Source of the DNA: an archaeon
GTDB lineage: Archaea > Asgardarchaeota > Hermodarchaeia > Hermodarchaeales > Hermodarchaeaceae
NCBI GenBank assembly: GCA_016550405.1
Contig: JABXGX010000039.1
Coordinates: 1 to 12,685, forward strand
Length of the DNA: 12,685 bases
Reading direction: 5' to 3'
The notes beneath the pieces are model-generated. The model searched no databases, was not told the DNA's origin, and worked only from the letters and a program-made list of their open reading frames with translations. Made by a program: the position numbers and the translations under genes. Of this stretch, positions 7,121-12,685 are shown in pieces. The first letter of the stretch is position 1. Every line of letters begins with the position of its first letter.

Positions 7121-7675
7121 TTAATAAACTAGGATCTCTTTAGCGATGGCTTCTGGGGCAAGGCCCCGTCTGAATCGTACACGCAAAACACCATTACGAC
7201 CATGGACGGACACAACTCGACCATGATTTGAAGTTTGATCATTGAAATGAATGATAACAGAGCGTCCAATATAATAAGCTGCTTGAGAAATCGAAGAGAC
7301 CCCCTCTAGTTGGATTAAGCCATATTGTGGTCGTTGTTGAATTGACCCCCGTTGGAAATTCAGCAGCACGCCCTTGACAGGTTTTTCAAGAGGCAGTCTG
7401 CGAGGTTTTTGGGGTTTGGTTTCGACTGTGGGTGCAACCTTTCGTTTTTTCTTTGTTTTTTTGGTGGGTGTTGTTTTCTTTGCCTTTGTCGTCGCCTTCT
7501 TCGGGGTCTTAGCCTTTGTCGTCGCCTTCTTCGGGGTCTTAGCCTTTGTCGTCGCCTTCTTCGGGGTCTTAGCCTTTGTCGTCGCCTTTTTTGGCGCTTT
7601 GGCTTTGTTTGAGCTAGTTGACTTAGATTTACTGCTTTTTGGTTTAGATTTGGATTTAGTAGATTTCTCAGGCAT
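7121..7675 (-). CDS. rpl35ae: Ribosomal protein eL33 (L35Ae) with a long histone-H1-like lysine-rich N-terminal tail
   Basis: Residues about 98-184 match the eL33/L35Ae family of the large ribosomal subunit: KGVLLNFQRG (101-110), QYGLIQLEGV (117-126), YYIGRSVIIHF (134-144), GRVVSVHGRNGVLRVRFRRGL in two parts (152-161 and 162-172), and the ending PEAIAKEILVY. This core of about 87 residues is the normal full length of archaeal eL33. The preceding 97 residues are extra: a Ser/Lys start (1-22), four units of the type KAKTPKKATT (24-66), a Lys/Thr stretch and KKKRKV (75-80). The T/APKK units resemble DNA-binding repeats of linker histone H1. The ATG at 7675 has AGGTGA 6 bases upstream. The tail may bind rRNA, DNA or both; this is not known. 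Confidence 0.9.
   Translation of the reverse strand: MPEKSTKSKSKPKSSKSKSTSSNKAKAPKKATTKAKTPKKATTKAKTPKKATTKAKTPKKATTKAKKTTPTKKTKKKRKVAPTVETKPQKPRRLPLEKPVKGVLLNFQRGSIQQRPQYGLIQLEGVSSISQAAYYIGRSVIIHFNDQTSNHGRVVSVHGRNGVLRVRFRRGLAPEAIAKEILVY
7482..7601 (-). repeat. 30-base tandem repeat inside the eL33 tail
   Basis: There are three nucleotide-identical 30-base copies (7482-7511, 7512-7541, 7542-7571) and a fourth diverged copy (7572-7601). Each encodes ten residues of the KAKTPKKATT type. Identity at synonymous positions points to recent expansion or homogenisation. There are no spacers, so it is not CRISPR. Confidence 0.95.
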
Positions 7676-7720
7676 TAACGGTCACCTAGCCTTAGGGTGG
7701 ACAAGGACACTAAGGAGTAG

Positions 7721-7730
7721 TTAATAAAAG
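7721..7730 (-). promoter_or_regulatory. Putative TATA box of eL33
   Basis: CTTTTATTAA on the minus strand fits an archaeal TATA element. A start near 7700 would leave a leader of about 25 bases carrying the AGGTGA Shine-Dalgarno of eL33. The same AT-rich segment could also serve the divergent Roadblock gene, but its spacing to that gene is long. Confidence 0.4.
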
Positions 7731-7841
7731 TATTGGCAACCCAACAGCAAAAGATAAGCTATGATGCAGATTCTTTGTATTGCTCGCTGGCTTTAGGGAG
7801 TGCGGGAAACACTAAAAGCTTCACGATGAGGGAAAACACGT

Positions 7842-8231
7842 ATGGAATCGGCTTCTGATATATCCGCTATGTCTAAGTTGGAGAACTATCTCGATGAGGC
7901 TGTTAGTCGTGAACCCGCGATTCATAGTGCAGCAGTCATGACCGCTGATGGATTGCCTCTTATTGTTCTAATGGGTAAAGGTGAAGTTGAAAAATTAGAA
8001 TTAGCTGCAGCAATTGCGTCATTAGGTGCTTTGTCAGAACAGACTGCAAACCGATTAAAAATTGGGAAGTACAAGGATTTAATGCTCAGGTGCGGGCGAG
8101 GCCACCTTTTTGTGCGACGAATTAGTGAGGCAAATGTTCTGGCGATATTGGCCGATCGTAATGCTCCACTTGGAGCTCTTACTTTATTGATAGATTCGAT
8201 GTCTAAACGTCTAAAAGCATTGTTAAAATAG
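7842..8231 (+). CDS. Roadblock/LC7 domain protein
   Basis: This 129-residue single-domain protein is of the Roadblock/LC7 superfamily, small dimeric proteins that regulate Ras-like GTPases (MglB in bacteria, Ragulator and dynein light chains in eukaryotes). Such proteins are abundant in Asgard archaea. The fold shows a first helix (SKLENYLDEAVSREP), strands HSAAVMTADGLPLIV (28-42), the long central helix EKLELAAAIASLGALSEQTANRL in two parts (50-60 and 61-72), strands KYKDLMLRCGRGHLFVRRI and ANVLAILADRNAP, and the C-terminal helix LGALTLLIDSMSKRLKALL. The ATG at 7842 has GAGGG 9 bases upstream; an internal ATG at 7869 is less likely. It is divergent from eL33. No GTPase partner of the Ras type is in the window. 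Confidence 0.85.
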   Translation: MESASDISAMSKLENYLDEAVSREPAIHSAAVMTADGLPLIVLMGKGEVEKLELAAAIASLGALSEQTANRLKIGKYKDLMLRCGRGHLFVRRISEANVLAILADRNAPLGALTLLIDSMSKRLKALLK

Positions 8232-8242
8232 AATTTTAGATA

Positions 8243-9136
8243 TTATTCTTCGGACTGCTTATGCTTAAGCAGTCTCAGATAATCTTCGATACGATTATGA
8301 GTACGGGCTTCTCGTTGGGAGAGATTTGGGTCAACTTCAAGCCAATGTGAAGCAGCGAGATTTTCCAAAATTCGATGGGCACCAGACCCATATTGAAGTG
8401 CTCGTTTGGGAGCGTTAACAACCTGAGATGGTAACTTCAAGGAGTTGGCAAGCAGTCGGAGCACTCGTTTTCGAACAACCCCTTCACTGGTTTGAACGAT
8501 TTTGCATGAAAGGGGAAGCGCCGATGAAAAATCCCTGATGGTCTGATCAAGGTAAGGCACAACTAATTTCAAGTTAAAATGCTCAGCAATTGTCGTCATT
8601 AGTGGAAGTGTTTCTTTATGGAGCACCTGGAAATCAGCCACCATTTGGGTTACGACGGCTTGCTCGTCTGCTTCGATCAATTGCTTTTCATGTTTTGCAT
8701 ATCCCCCAAAAAGCTCGTCAGCGCCTTGACCACTAAAAAGCGTCCTAATTCTGAAGCGTTCGGCACAACGAGTTGCAAAGAAATGTGGAATTGCTAACTC
8801 TGTATGTAAGACATCGACTCGTCCAAGAATAGAAAGAATTGAGGGGAGAGCTTCTTGAACATCCTCGGCAGTGAATAGTTGAATTGCAAGAGGAAGGTTC
8901 AAAGACTCTGCAGCCATTCGAGCTTGCACAATATCCTTTGCAGACTCAATCCCAACGACAAAGAGTTGAATGGGCTTCTGGTGTGTTTCTAATAACATCG
9001 CAGCGATCACGCTACTATCAAGACCACCAGAGAACAGGACTCCAAAAGGTTGTGAAGAGTCATGGTATTGTAATAACACATTGCTTAGAAGAAAGTGAAG
9101 GCGACTACTAGACAGAATGCAAGGATCCTTTTTCAT
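8243..9136 (-). CDS. Stand-alone asparagine-synthetase-type amidotransferase domain
   Basis: The 297-residue protein corresponds to the C-terminal ATP-pyrophosphatase domain of asparagine synthetase B. The PP-loop SGGLDSS (36-42) binds ATP. SGQGADELFGGY (135-146) and VPYLD (193-197) are the other family signatures, and a RKRVLRLLA helix and APKRALQYGSG (242-252) follow. The N-terminal glutaminase domain with its catalytic Cys2 is absent: only about 30 residues precede the PP-loop. It may use free ammonia or a separate glutaminase, or it may amidate something other than aspartate. The ATG at 9136 is preferred to a GTG 12 bases upstream because GGTG precedes it with normal spacing. Its 3' end lies 11 bases from the convergent Roadblock gene. 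Confidence 0.85.
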   Translation of the reverse strand: MKKDPCILSSSRLHFLLSNVLLQYHDSSQPFGVLFSGGLDSSVIAAMLLETHQKPIQLFVVGIESAKDIVQARMAAESLNLPLAIQLFTAEDVQEALPSILSILGRVDVLHTELAIPHFFATRCAERFRIRTLFSGQGADELFGGYAKHEKQLIEADEQAVVTQMVADFQVLHKETLPLMTTIAEHFNLKLVVPYLDQTIRDFSSALPLSCKIVQTSEGVVRKRVLRLLANSLKLPSQVVNAPKRALQYGSGAHRILENLAASHWLEVDPNLSQREARTHNRIEDYLRLLKHKQSEE

Positions 9137-9439
9137 TGTTAGACACACCAGTGATTAAAGTACAAGACATCGGCAGGTTTATTTGCATCGATAAGCTGAA
9201 AAAACTCTGGTCGCTTATCCGCGATGACAGGAAGGCATTTGTGTGACCGCACTTGCGGGATGAACTATCATAGTTACCTAGAGCGAGTGAGCGGCTAAGT
9301 TCATTTGGTCTATGCGCGCGCAAATGGGTGGATGGCTGGAAGAGCAATCTCATTGCTAAGGTTGATCAAGTCCAGCTGATTCAAGATTGTGATGATTTTT
9401 TGTGTTCTTTCATCACCCTCTCTGTAGGAGTACTCTCAA

Positions 9440-9538
9440 GTGCCACGAGATAACGCTAAAATCCTTCGAAGACAGGAAATACCCAAATCAAAAATTGACC
9501 TCACAGCTAATCGCGTAATCAAATCACTACCGACTTAA
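9440..9538 (+). CDS. Possible small protein, 32 residues
   Basis: A GTG-started frame of 32 codons, rich in Lys and Arg, opens shortly after an in-frame stop. GGAG (9427-9430) lies 9 bases before the GTG. The product begins MPRDNAKILRRQEIPKSK and has no recognised domain. It ends 53 bases before the redoxin gene. Length alone cannot separate it from chance. Confidence 0.2.
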   Translation: MPRDNAKILRRQEIPKSKIDLTANRVIKSLPT

Positions 9539-9542
9539 AATA
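9534..9542 (+). promoter_or_regulatory. Putative TATA box of the redoxin-nrdD operon
   Basis: CTTAAAATA is a TATA-like element. A start near 9565 would leave a leader of about 27 bases containing GGAAGGCGGG before the GTG at 9592. No NrdR-type box was recognised. Confidence 0.35.
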
Positions 9543-9591
9543 GGATTTTTATTGAAGGTCGTGAAAATAGATTGGAAGGCGGGATCTTTTC

Positions 9592-9858
9592 GTGGTCTGT
9601 GTGGTGTACTCGAGCAGTGTTTGTCCTCGATGCGAGGCTCTCAAACAATATCTCCAAGACCACAGTATTGATCACACAGTGCGCATGGTTGATGAGCCTG
9701 ATGCTCAAGTCGATGCACTGATGCTAAATATCTACAGCACACCTGCATTGGTCATCGGCAATAACGTGCTTCATCAAAAGGATTTGTTCGCCAAAAATCG
9801 ACTCGACGAAAACACACTCTTAACATTCCTGAGGAGCAACGGACATGGCCCGACGTAG
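9592..9858 (+). CDS. Glutaredoxin/NrdH-like redoxin
   Basis: This is an 88-residue thioredoxin-fold protein of the glutaredoxin/NrdH class. VCVVYSSSVCPRCEALKQYL covers the first strand, the CPRC redox motif (Cys11, Cys14) and the first helix. STPALVIGNNVL (49-60) holds the cis-proline Pro51 and the following strands. The length is normal for the class. It starts with GTG at 9592 behind a G-rich Shine-Dalgarno. Its last 14 bases overlap the start of nrdD, so translation is probably coupled. The pairing suggests it reduces the class III ribonucleotide reductase, as NrdH-type redoxins are known to do for redoxin-dependent NrdD enzymes. What reduces the redoxin itself is not encoded here. Confidence 0.85.
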   Translation: MVCVVYSSSVCPRCEALKQYLQDHSIDHTVRMVDEPDAQVDALMLNIYSTPALVIGNNVLHQKDLFAKNRLDENTLLTFLRSNGHGPT

Positions 9859-12187
9859 GAGGATACAAAAAGGGAAAACCCAGCGTACGGTATCATTAGA
9901 TCGGTGGATTCAGGCTGTCCGAAAAGAGGACGCTGGAATGCCGATGGTGCGGACCAGCGACGCTCTAATTCGCAGTTGGAATCGCAAGAAGATCGTTGAT
10001 GCCTTAGTTCGGGAAACGATGTTGGTGCAGGAACTTTTCAGAATTCCCTCGATTAGCCAAGATGAAGCCCGGGATATTGCCAGTACGGTTGAACAGAGAA
10101 TTCAACAGATGCAACTTCCCTTTGTAAGCGCCCCTTTGATTCGAGAAATTCAAAATCAGGTTCTGCTTGAGAAGGCGAAGCGGGATGCTCGATTTGCTGT
10201 TTATCGTAATGCTTTGACCCGCGTCGGTGTTCCTATGTGGGACTTTAGCCATATCATTGGTGGAAATGGATACGAAGCACAAGAAAACGCGAATATGCAA
10301 CCAAACCCGGAGACAATCCACAAAAAAATCGCAGATCGTCTGTGCAAAGAAGCCTATCTTCTAATGCTTCCACCTGAACTGGCAGATGCGCATCTTGCTG
10401 GAGATATTCACGTTCATGACCTCGAATATTTTGGTACCCGACCTTTTTGTGCGGATTATGACGCACGTTATTTCTTCAAATATGGGTTGATGTGTGATGG
10501 ACTTGGTGAAAGGACGGCAGTTGCAAAGCCAGCGTCGTACCCAACGGTGGCTATCTTGCACCTCATCAAAGTCTTGGCAGCCGGTCAAACCAACTGTGCC
10601 GGCGGTCAAGGACTCTTCAATTTTAATGTATTCTTGGCGCCTTACCTCCGCGGAAAGTCTCCACAAGAGATTAAGCAGCTTGCTCAAACAATCCTCTTCG
10701 AAGCCAATGAAACCTATGTCTCCCGAGGCGGACAACTAGTTTTTTCAAGTATCCAACTCGAATCCGGTATCCCCAAAATCTGGCAAGACGCACCTGTTAT
10801 CTATCGTGGAAAAGTTGGACCTGATACATACGGTGATTATCAGGACGAAGCGCGGACCTTCATGACAACTATACTCGAAACATATCTTGAGGGGGATGCT
10901 TGGGGTAAAATGTTCAGCTTCCCCAAACCCGAAATCCGGCTTCGCCGTGAATACTTTACAAAAAGTGAACACGAAGAAAACATGTATTTGGCTGCGAAGC
11001 TTTCCGCGAAGTTTGGTAGTAGCTACTTTGACAATGTCATTCCAGGATACAGAGATTCCGAAGGACAAGATTGCTATCAATGTTGTGCATTCCGGCTGGA
11101 GGAAGATGTCGGATCTGAAGAATTTCAGAACAAGATTATGTTTGAAGATGGCGCTCATTTCTCGATGGGCGGATTACAAGTTGTTACTTTGAATTTACCC
11201 CGATTAGCCTTTATTGCAAATGGGAACGATACTCTGTTATTAGAGAACCTCCGGAAAAATATGGAAATGGCAAAACGAGTGCTTTTAATAAAACGTAAGT
11301 TTGTCAAACGCCAACTCGAAAACGGTATGCTGCCTTTCCTTAACCAGCAACCTCAATCCAATGATCACAAAGCACCTCCGTTGTTTGATGTCCTGAATTC
11401 ATCACCAATTTTTGGCTTTGTCGGGATTAATGAGATGGTCCAATATCACACAGGGGCGCAACTCCATGAGAGCCAAGATGCCGTACGATTTGGACTACGA
11501 GTTATTGCTGAAATGGAACATCTCCGGAAAATATACAGTGACGAATTAGGGTTGCCCTTTGCAGTGGCTCGAACCCCCGCAGAATCTTGTTCTACACGTT
11601 TAGCAATTATGGACCTTCTCCATTACAATGGAGAGGCGAAATCTGTTGTCAAGGGTGATATATCGAACTGGCGGAATCAACTTGAAGAAGCAGGGAGGAC
11701 ATCGGTTCCCGCATATTACACTAACGGGTTTATGGTCGATTATGATGCCCACACCTCGCTAGCCCAAAAAATCGCAATTGAAGAAAAAGCCTTCCCCCTA
11801 TTATCTGGTGGAAATATCTTTCATGTTTTCCTTGGAGAGGTGGCTCCTGATGCCGATGCTCTAATGAAGTTGAATCAGCGAATTGCCATTAATACCCAAC
11901 TCGGGTATTATTCCTATACACGTGACTTATCTGTTTGTAAACGATGCCATCACACAGCTAGTGGTTTACTAGAAGTGTGTCCAAATTGTGGTAACATAGA
12001 TCTTGACTGGTTTAGTAGGATTACAGGATATTATCAGAACGTTTCGGGATGGAATGCAGGAAAGCGGGAAGAATTGAAACGCCGACATCGTGTACTCAAT
12101 GGATCTATGGTGCCTACCATTGACCTTTATCAGAGTCCACAGCAGATGCCACCAGTACGGTCAACGAGTAGTTCCCACTCTGTATAG
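9845..12187 (+). CDS. nrdD: Anaerobic (class III) ribonucleoside-triphosphate reductase
   Basis: NrdD converts ribonucleoside triphosphates to deoxy forms under anoxic conditions using a glycyl radical. The 780-residue protein has an N-terminal ATP-cone (about 34-128), the allosteric on/off module. The catalytic barrel includes DIHVHDLEYFGTRPFC (187-202), TNCAGGQGLFNFN (249-261) and CYQCCAF (410-416), the last a likely place for the thiyl-radical cysteine. Four zinc cysteines are CKRC (698-701) and CPNC (712-715). The radical site RITGY (725-729, Gly728) is followed by GWNAGKREEL (735-744). About 30 flexible residues close the protein. GAGGAG lies 9 bases before the ATG at 9845. It overlaps the redoxin gene upstream. 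The activating radical-SAM enzyme NrdG is not in the window. Confidence 0.96.
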   Translation: MARRRRIQKGKTQRTVSLDRWIQAVRKEDAGMPMVRTSDALIRSWNRKKIVDALVRETMLVQELFRIPSISQDEARDIASTVEQRIQQMQLPFVSAPLIREIQNQVLLEKAKRDARFAVYRNALTRVGVPMWDFSHIIGGNGYEAQENANMQPNPETIHKKIADRLCKEAYLLMLPPELADAHLAGDIHVHDLEYFGTRPFCADYDARYFFKYGLMCDGLGERTAVAKPASYPTVAILHLIKVLAAGQTNCAGGQGLFNFNVFLAPYLRGKSPQEIKQLAQTILFEANETYVSRGGQLVFSSIQLESGIPKIWQDAPVIYRGKVGPDTYGDYQDEARTFMTTILETYLEGDAWGKMFSFPKPEIRLRREYFTKSEHEENMYLAAKLSAKFGSSYFDNVIPGYRDSEGQDCYQCCAFRLEEDVGSEEFQNKIMFEDGAHFSMGGLQVVTLNLPRLAFIANGNDTLLLENLRKNMEMAKRVLLIKRKFVKRQLENGMLPFLNQQPQSNDHKAPPLFDVLNSSPIFGFVGINEMVQYHTGAQLHESQDAVRFGLRVIAEMEHLRKIYSDELGLPFAVARTPAESCSTRLAIMDLLHYNGEAKSVVKGDISNWRNQLEEAGRTSVPAYYTNGFMVDYDAHTSLAQKIAIEEKAFPLLSGGNIFHVFLGEVAPDADALMKLNQRIAINTQLGYYSYTRDLSVCKRCHHTASGLLEVCPNCGNIDLDWFSRITGYYQNVSGWNAGKREELKRRHRVLNGSMVPTIDLYQSPQQMPPVRSTSSSHSV

Positions 12188-12230
12188 TAAATTGCAGCTC
12201 TTAGGAAAATAATCCAAATAAGACAAATCA

Positions 12231-12240
12231 TTTAATCTTA
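12231..12240 (+). promoter_or_regulatory. Putative TATA box of the zinc-ribbon gene
   Basis: TTTAATCTTA lies in an AT-rich gap after nrdD. A start near 12262 would give a leader of about 20 bases before the GTG at 12284. This suggests the zinc-ribbon gene is transcribed separately from nrdD, although read-through is also possible. Confidence 0.3.
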
Positions 12241-12283
12241 TAGTACTGCTAGGTGCAGGCAAAGTTATACTGCGGTGAAAAGA

Positions 12284-12553
12284 GTGTCTGAAAAGATGAT
12301 CTGCCAAAAATGTGGTGGAACTAATTTTCGAAGAGTAACTGATGAGTGGATGCGGCGATCAATTCCATGGACCGCAGAGGGAATAGTTCGACAATGTGAA
12401 GCTTGTGGAGAGAAGCACTTTGCGTGCCCGAATTGCAATAATTTGCTAACACGTGTTAACATCACTAATGTCAGGGTTATGAAAAGTACGTGTCCTCATT
12501 GTGGATACCAAGATGCAACTATTCAACGTTGGATTCAAGAACAAAGAGGATAA
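12284..12553 (+). CDS. Small double zinc-ribbon protein
   Basis: The product is 89 residues with four CxxC pairs: CQKC (7-10), CEAC (38-41), CPNC (48-51) and CPHC (70-73). These could form two zinc ribbons, the first pairing CQKC with CEAC and the second CPNC with CPHC. Zinc ribbons of this size occur in transcription factors, ribosome-associated proteins and YgiT-like regulators; I cannot assign one. It ends in a polar helix (IQRWIQEQRG). The GTG at 12284 is chosen because GGTGA (12274-12278) lies 5 bases upstream; GTG at 12275 and ATG at 12296 are alternatives. It sits 96 bases after nrdD. Any link with deoxynucleotide synthesis is only positional. Confidence 0.7.
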   Translation: MSEKMICQKCGGTNFRRVTDEWMRRSIPWTAEGIVRQCEACGEKHFACPNCNNLLTRVNITNVRVMKSTCPHCGYQDATIQRWIQEQRG

Positions 12554-12647
12554 GTACAATAGAATGTGTTAATTTTAGACTCTGAAGAAGAAACCTTATT
12601 TGTTGATAAATGAAAACGCTTCTTGTAGAAAGATGGAGAGAAACAAC

Positions 12648-12685
12648 ATGTCGAAAAAAGGGCTTTCAGCAAAACCTTCTATGGG
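12648..12685 (+). CDS. Start of an unknown gene, cut by window edge
   Basis: An ATG at 12648 follows GGAGAG at 8 bases and stays open to the edge, giving only 12 codons (MSKKGLSAKPSM). A second ATG at 12610 in another frame is also open but lacks a good Shine-Dalgarno. Too little is present to name a product. Confidence 0.35.
   Translation, partial: MSKKGLSAKPSM

Larger units (their letters stand above)
9149..9591. other. About 440 bases without a convincing gene; several short hairpins
   Basis: No tRNA, SRP RNA or RNase P signature was recognised on either strand. Four short inverted repeats cluster in 9247-9357: CCGC/GCGG (9247-9258), AACTA/TAGTT (9263-9275), CATTTG/CAAATG (9302-9326) and AGCAAT/ATTGCT (9343-9357). 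Stems this short are partly expected by chance. A 32-codon ORF with a Shine-Dalgarno lies at 9440-9538. The minus-strand frame across 9108-9353 has no family features and overlaps the start of the amidotransferase gene. Confidence 0.4.

Noticed and set aside
7482..7601. CRISPR-like array
   Set aside because: The 30-base units abut with no spacers and keep one coding frame.
7352..7724. Plus-strand frames with repeated hydrophobic units (VVAFFGVLAF or RRLLRGLSLC types)
   Set aside because: They are antisense shadows of the 30-base repeats in the eL33 tail; the minus-strand frame has a ribosomal domain, a Shine-Dalgarno and a promoter.
9108..9353. Minus-strand 81-codon frame upstream of the amidotransferase
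   Set aside because: It has a composition without domain features, overlaps the start of the amidotransferase gene and lacks a clear Shine-Dalgarno.
9274..9454. Plus-strand open frame of about 60 codons in the gap before the redoxin
   Set aside because: It has no plausible start codon near its beginning and no recognisable protein features.

Overview
The window looks archaeal, and an Asgard-type archaeon (Heimdallarchaeia-like or a relative) is the best guess. The supporting features are an eL33 (L35Ae) ribosomal protein, a GTPBP1-type translational GTPase, a Roadblock/LC7 protein, a tungsten aldehyde:ferredoxin oxidoreductase and a class III (anaerobic) ribonucleotide reductase. Genes are preceded by TATA/BRE-like promoters and GGAGG/GGTGA-type Shine-Dalgarno sites. 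The lineage is inferred from gene content alone. The cell is probably an anaerobe or facultative anaerobe. No rRNA, tRNA, CRISPR array, insertion sequence or phage gene was recognised.

Layout. 1-1367 (minus strand): deoC, a deoxyribose-phosphate aldolase with an unusual cysteine-rich C-terminal extension, is followed 12 bases later by an aldehyde:ferredoxin oxidoreductase that runs off the left edge. 1511-5064 (plus strand): an M42 metallo-aminopeptidase, a HAD phosphatase and a GTPBP1-like GTPase, closely spaced and probably co-transcribed at least in part. 5079-6051 (minus strand): a winged-helix protein overlaps a two-pass membrane protein of unknown function. 6315-6554 (plus strand): a small ArsR-like winged-helix regulator behind a clear TATA box. 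6643-7675 (minus strand): eL33 carrying a long lysine-rich N-terminal tail, then a winged-helix-like protein. 7842-8231 (plus strand): a Roadblock/LC7 protein. 8243-9136 (minus strand): a stand-alone asparagine-synthetase-type amidotransferase domain. 9137-9591: about 450 bases without a convincing gene. 9592-12187 (plus strand): a CPRC redoxin overlapping nrdD. 12284-12553 (plus strand): a double zinc-ribbon protein, and a new reading frame opens at the right edge.

How the genes may work together. DeoC splits deoxyribose 5-phosphate into acetaldehyde and glyceraldehyde 3-phosphate. A co-transcribed AOR-family enzyme could oxidise an aldehyde and reduce ferredoxin, so the left operon looks like nucleoside salvage tied to ferredoxin reduction. 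On the right, the redoxin-nrdD pair makes deoxynucleotides and fits a redoxin-dependent rather than formate-dependent class III reductase. The oddest single object is the eL33 gene: a normal ribosomal core preceded by about 97 residues resembling the tail of linker histone H1, built from nucleotide-perfect 30-base repeats and ending in a KKKRKV motif.
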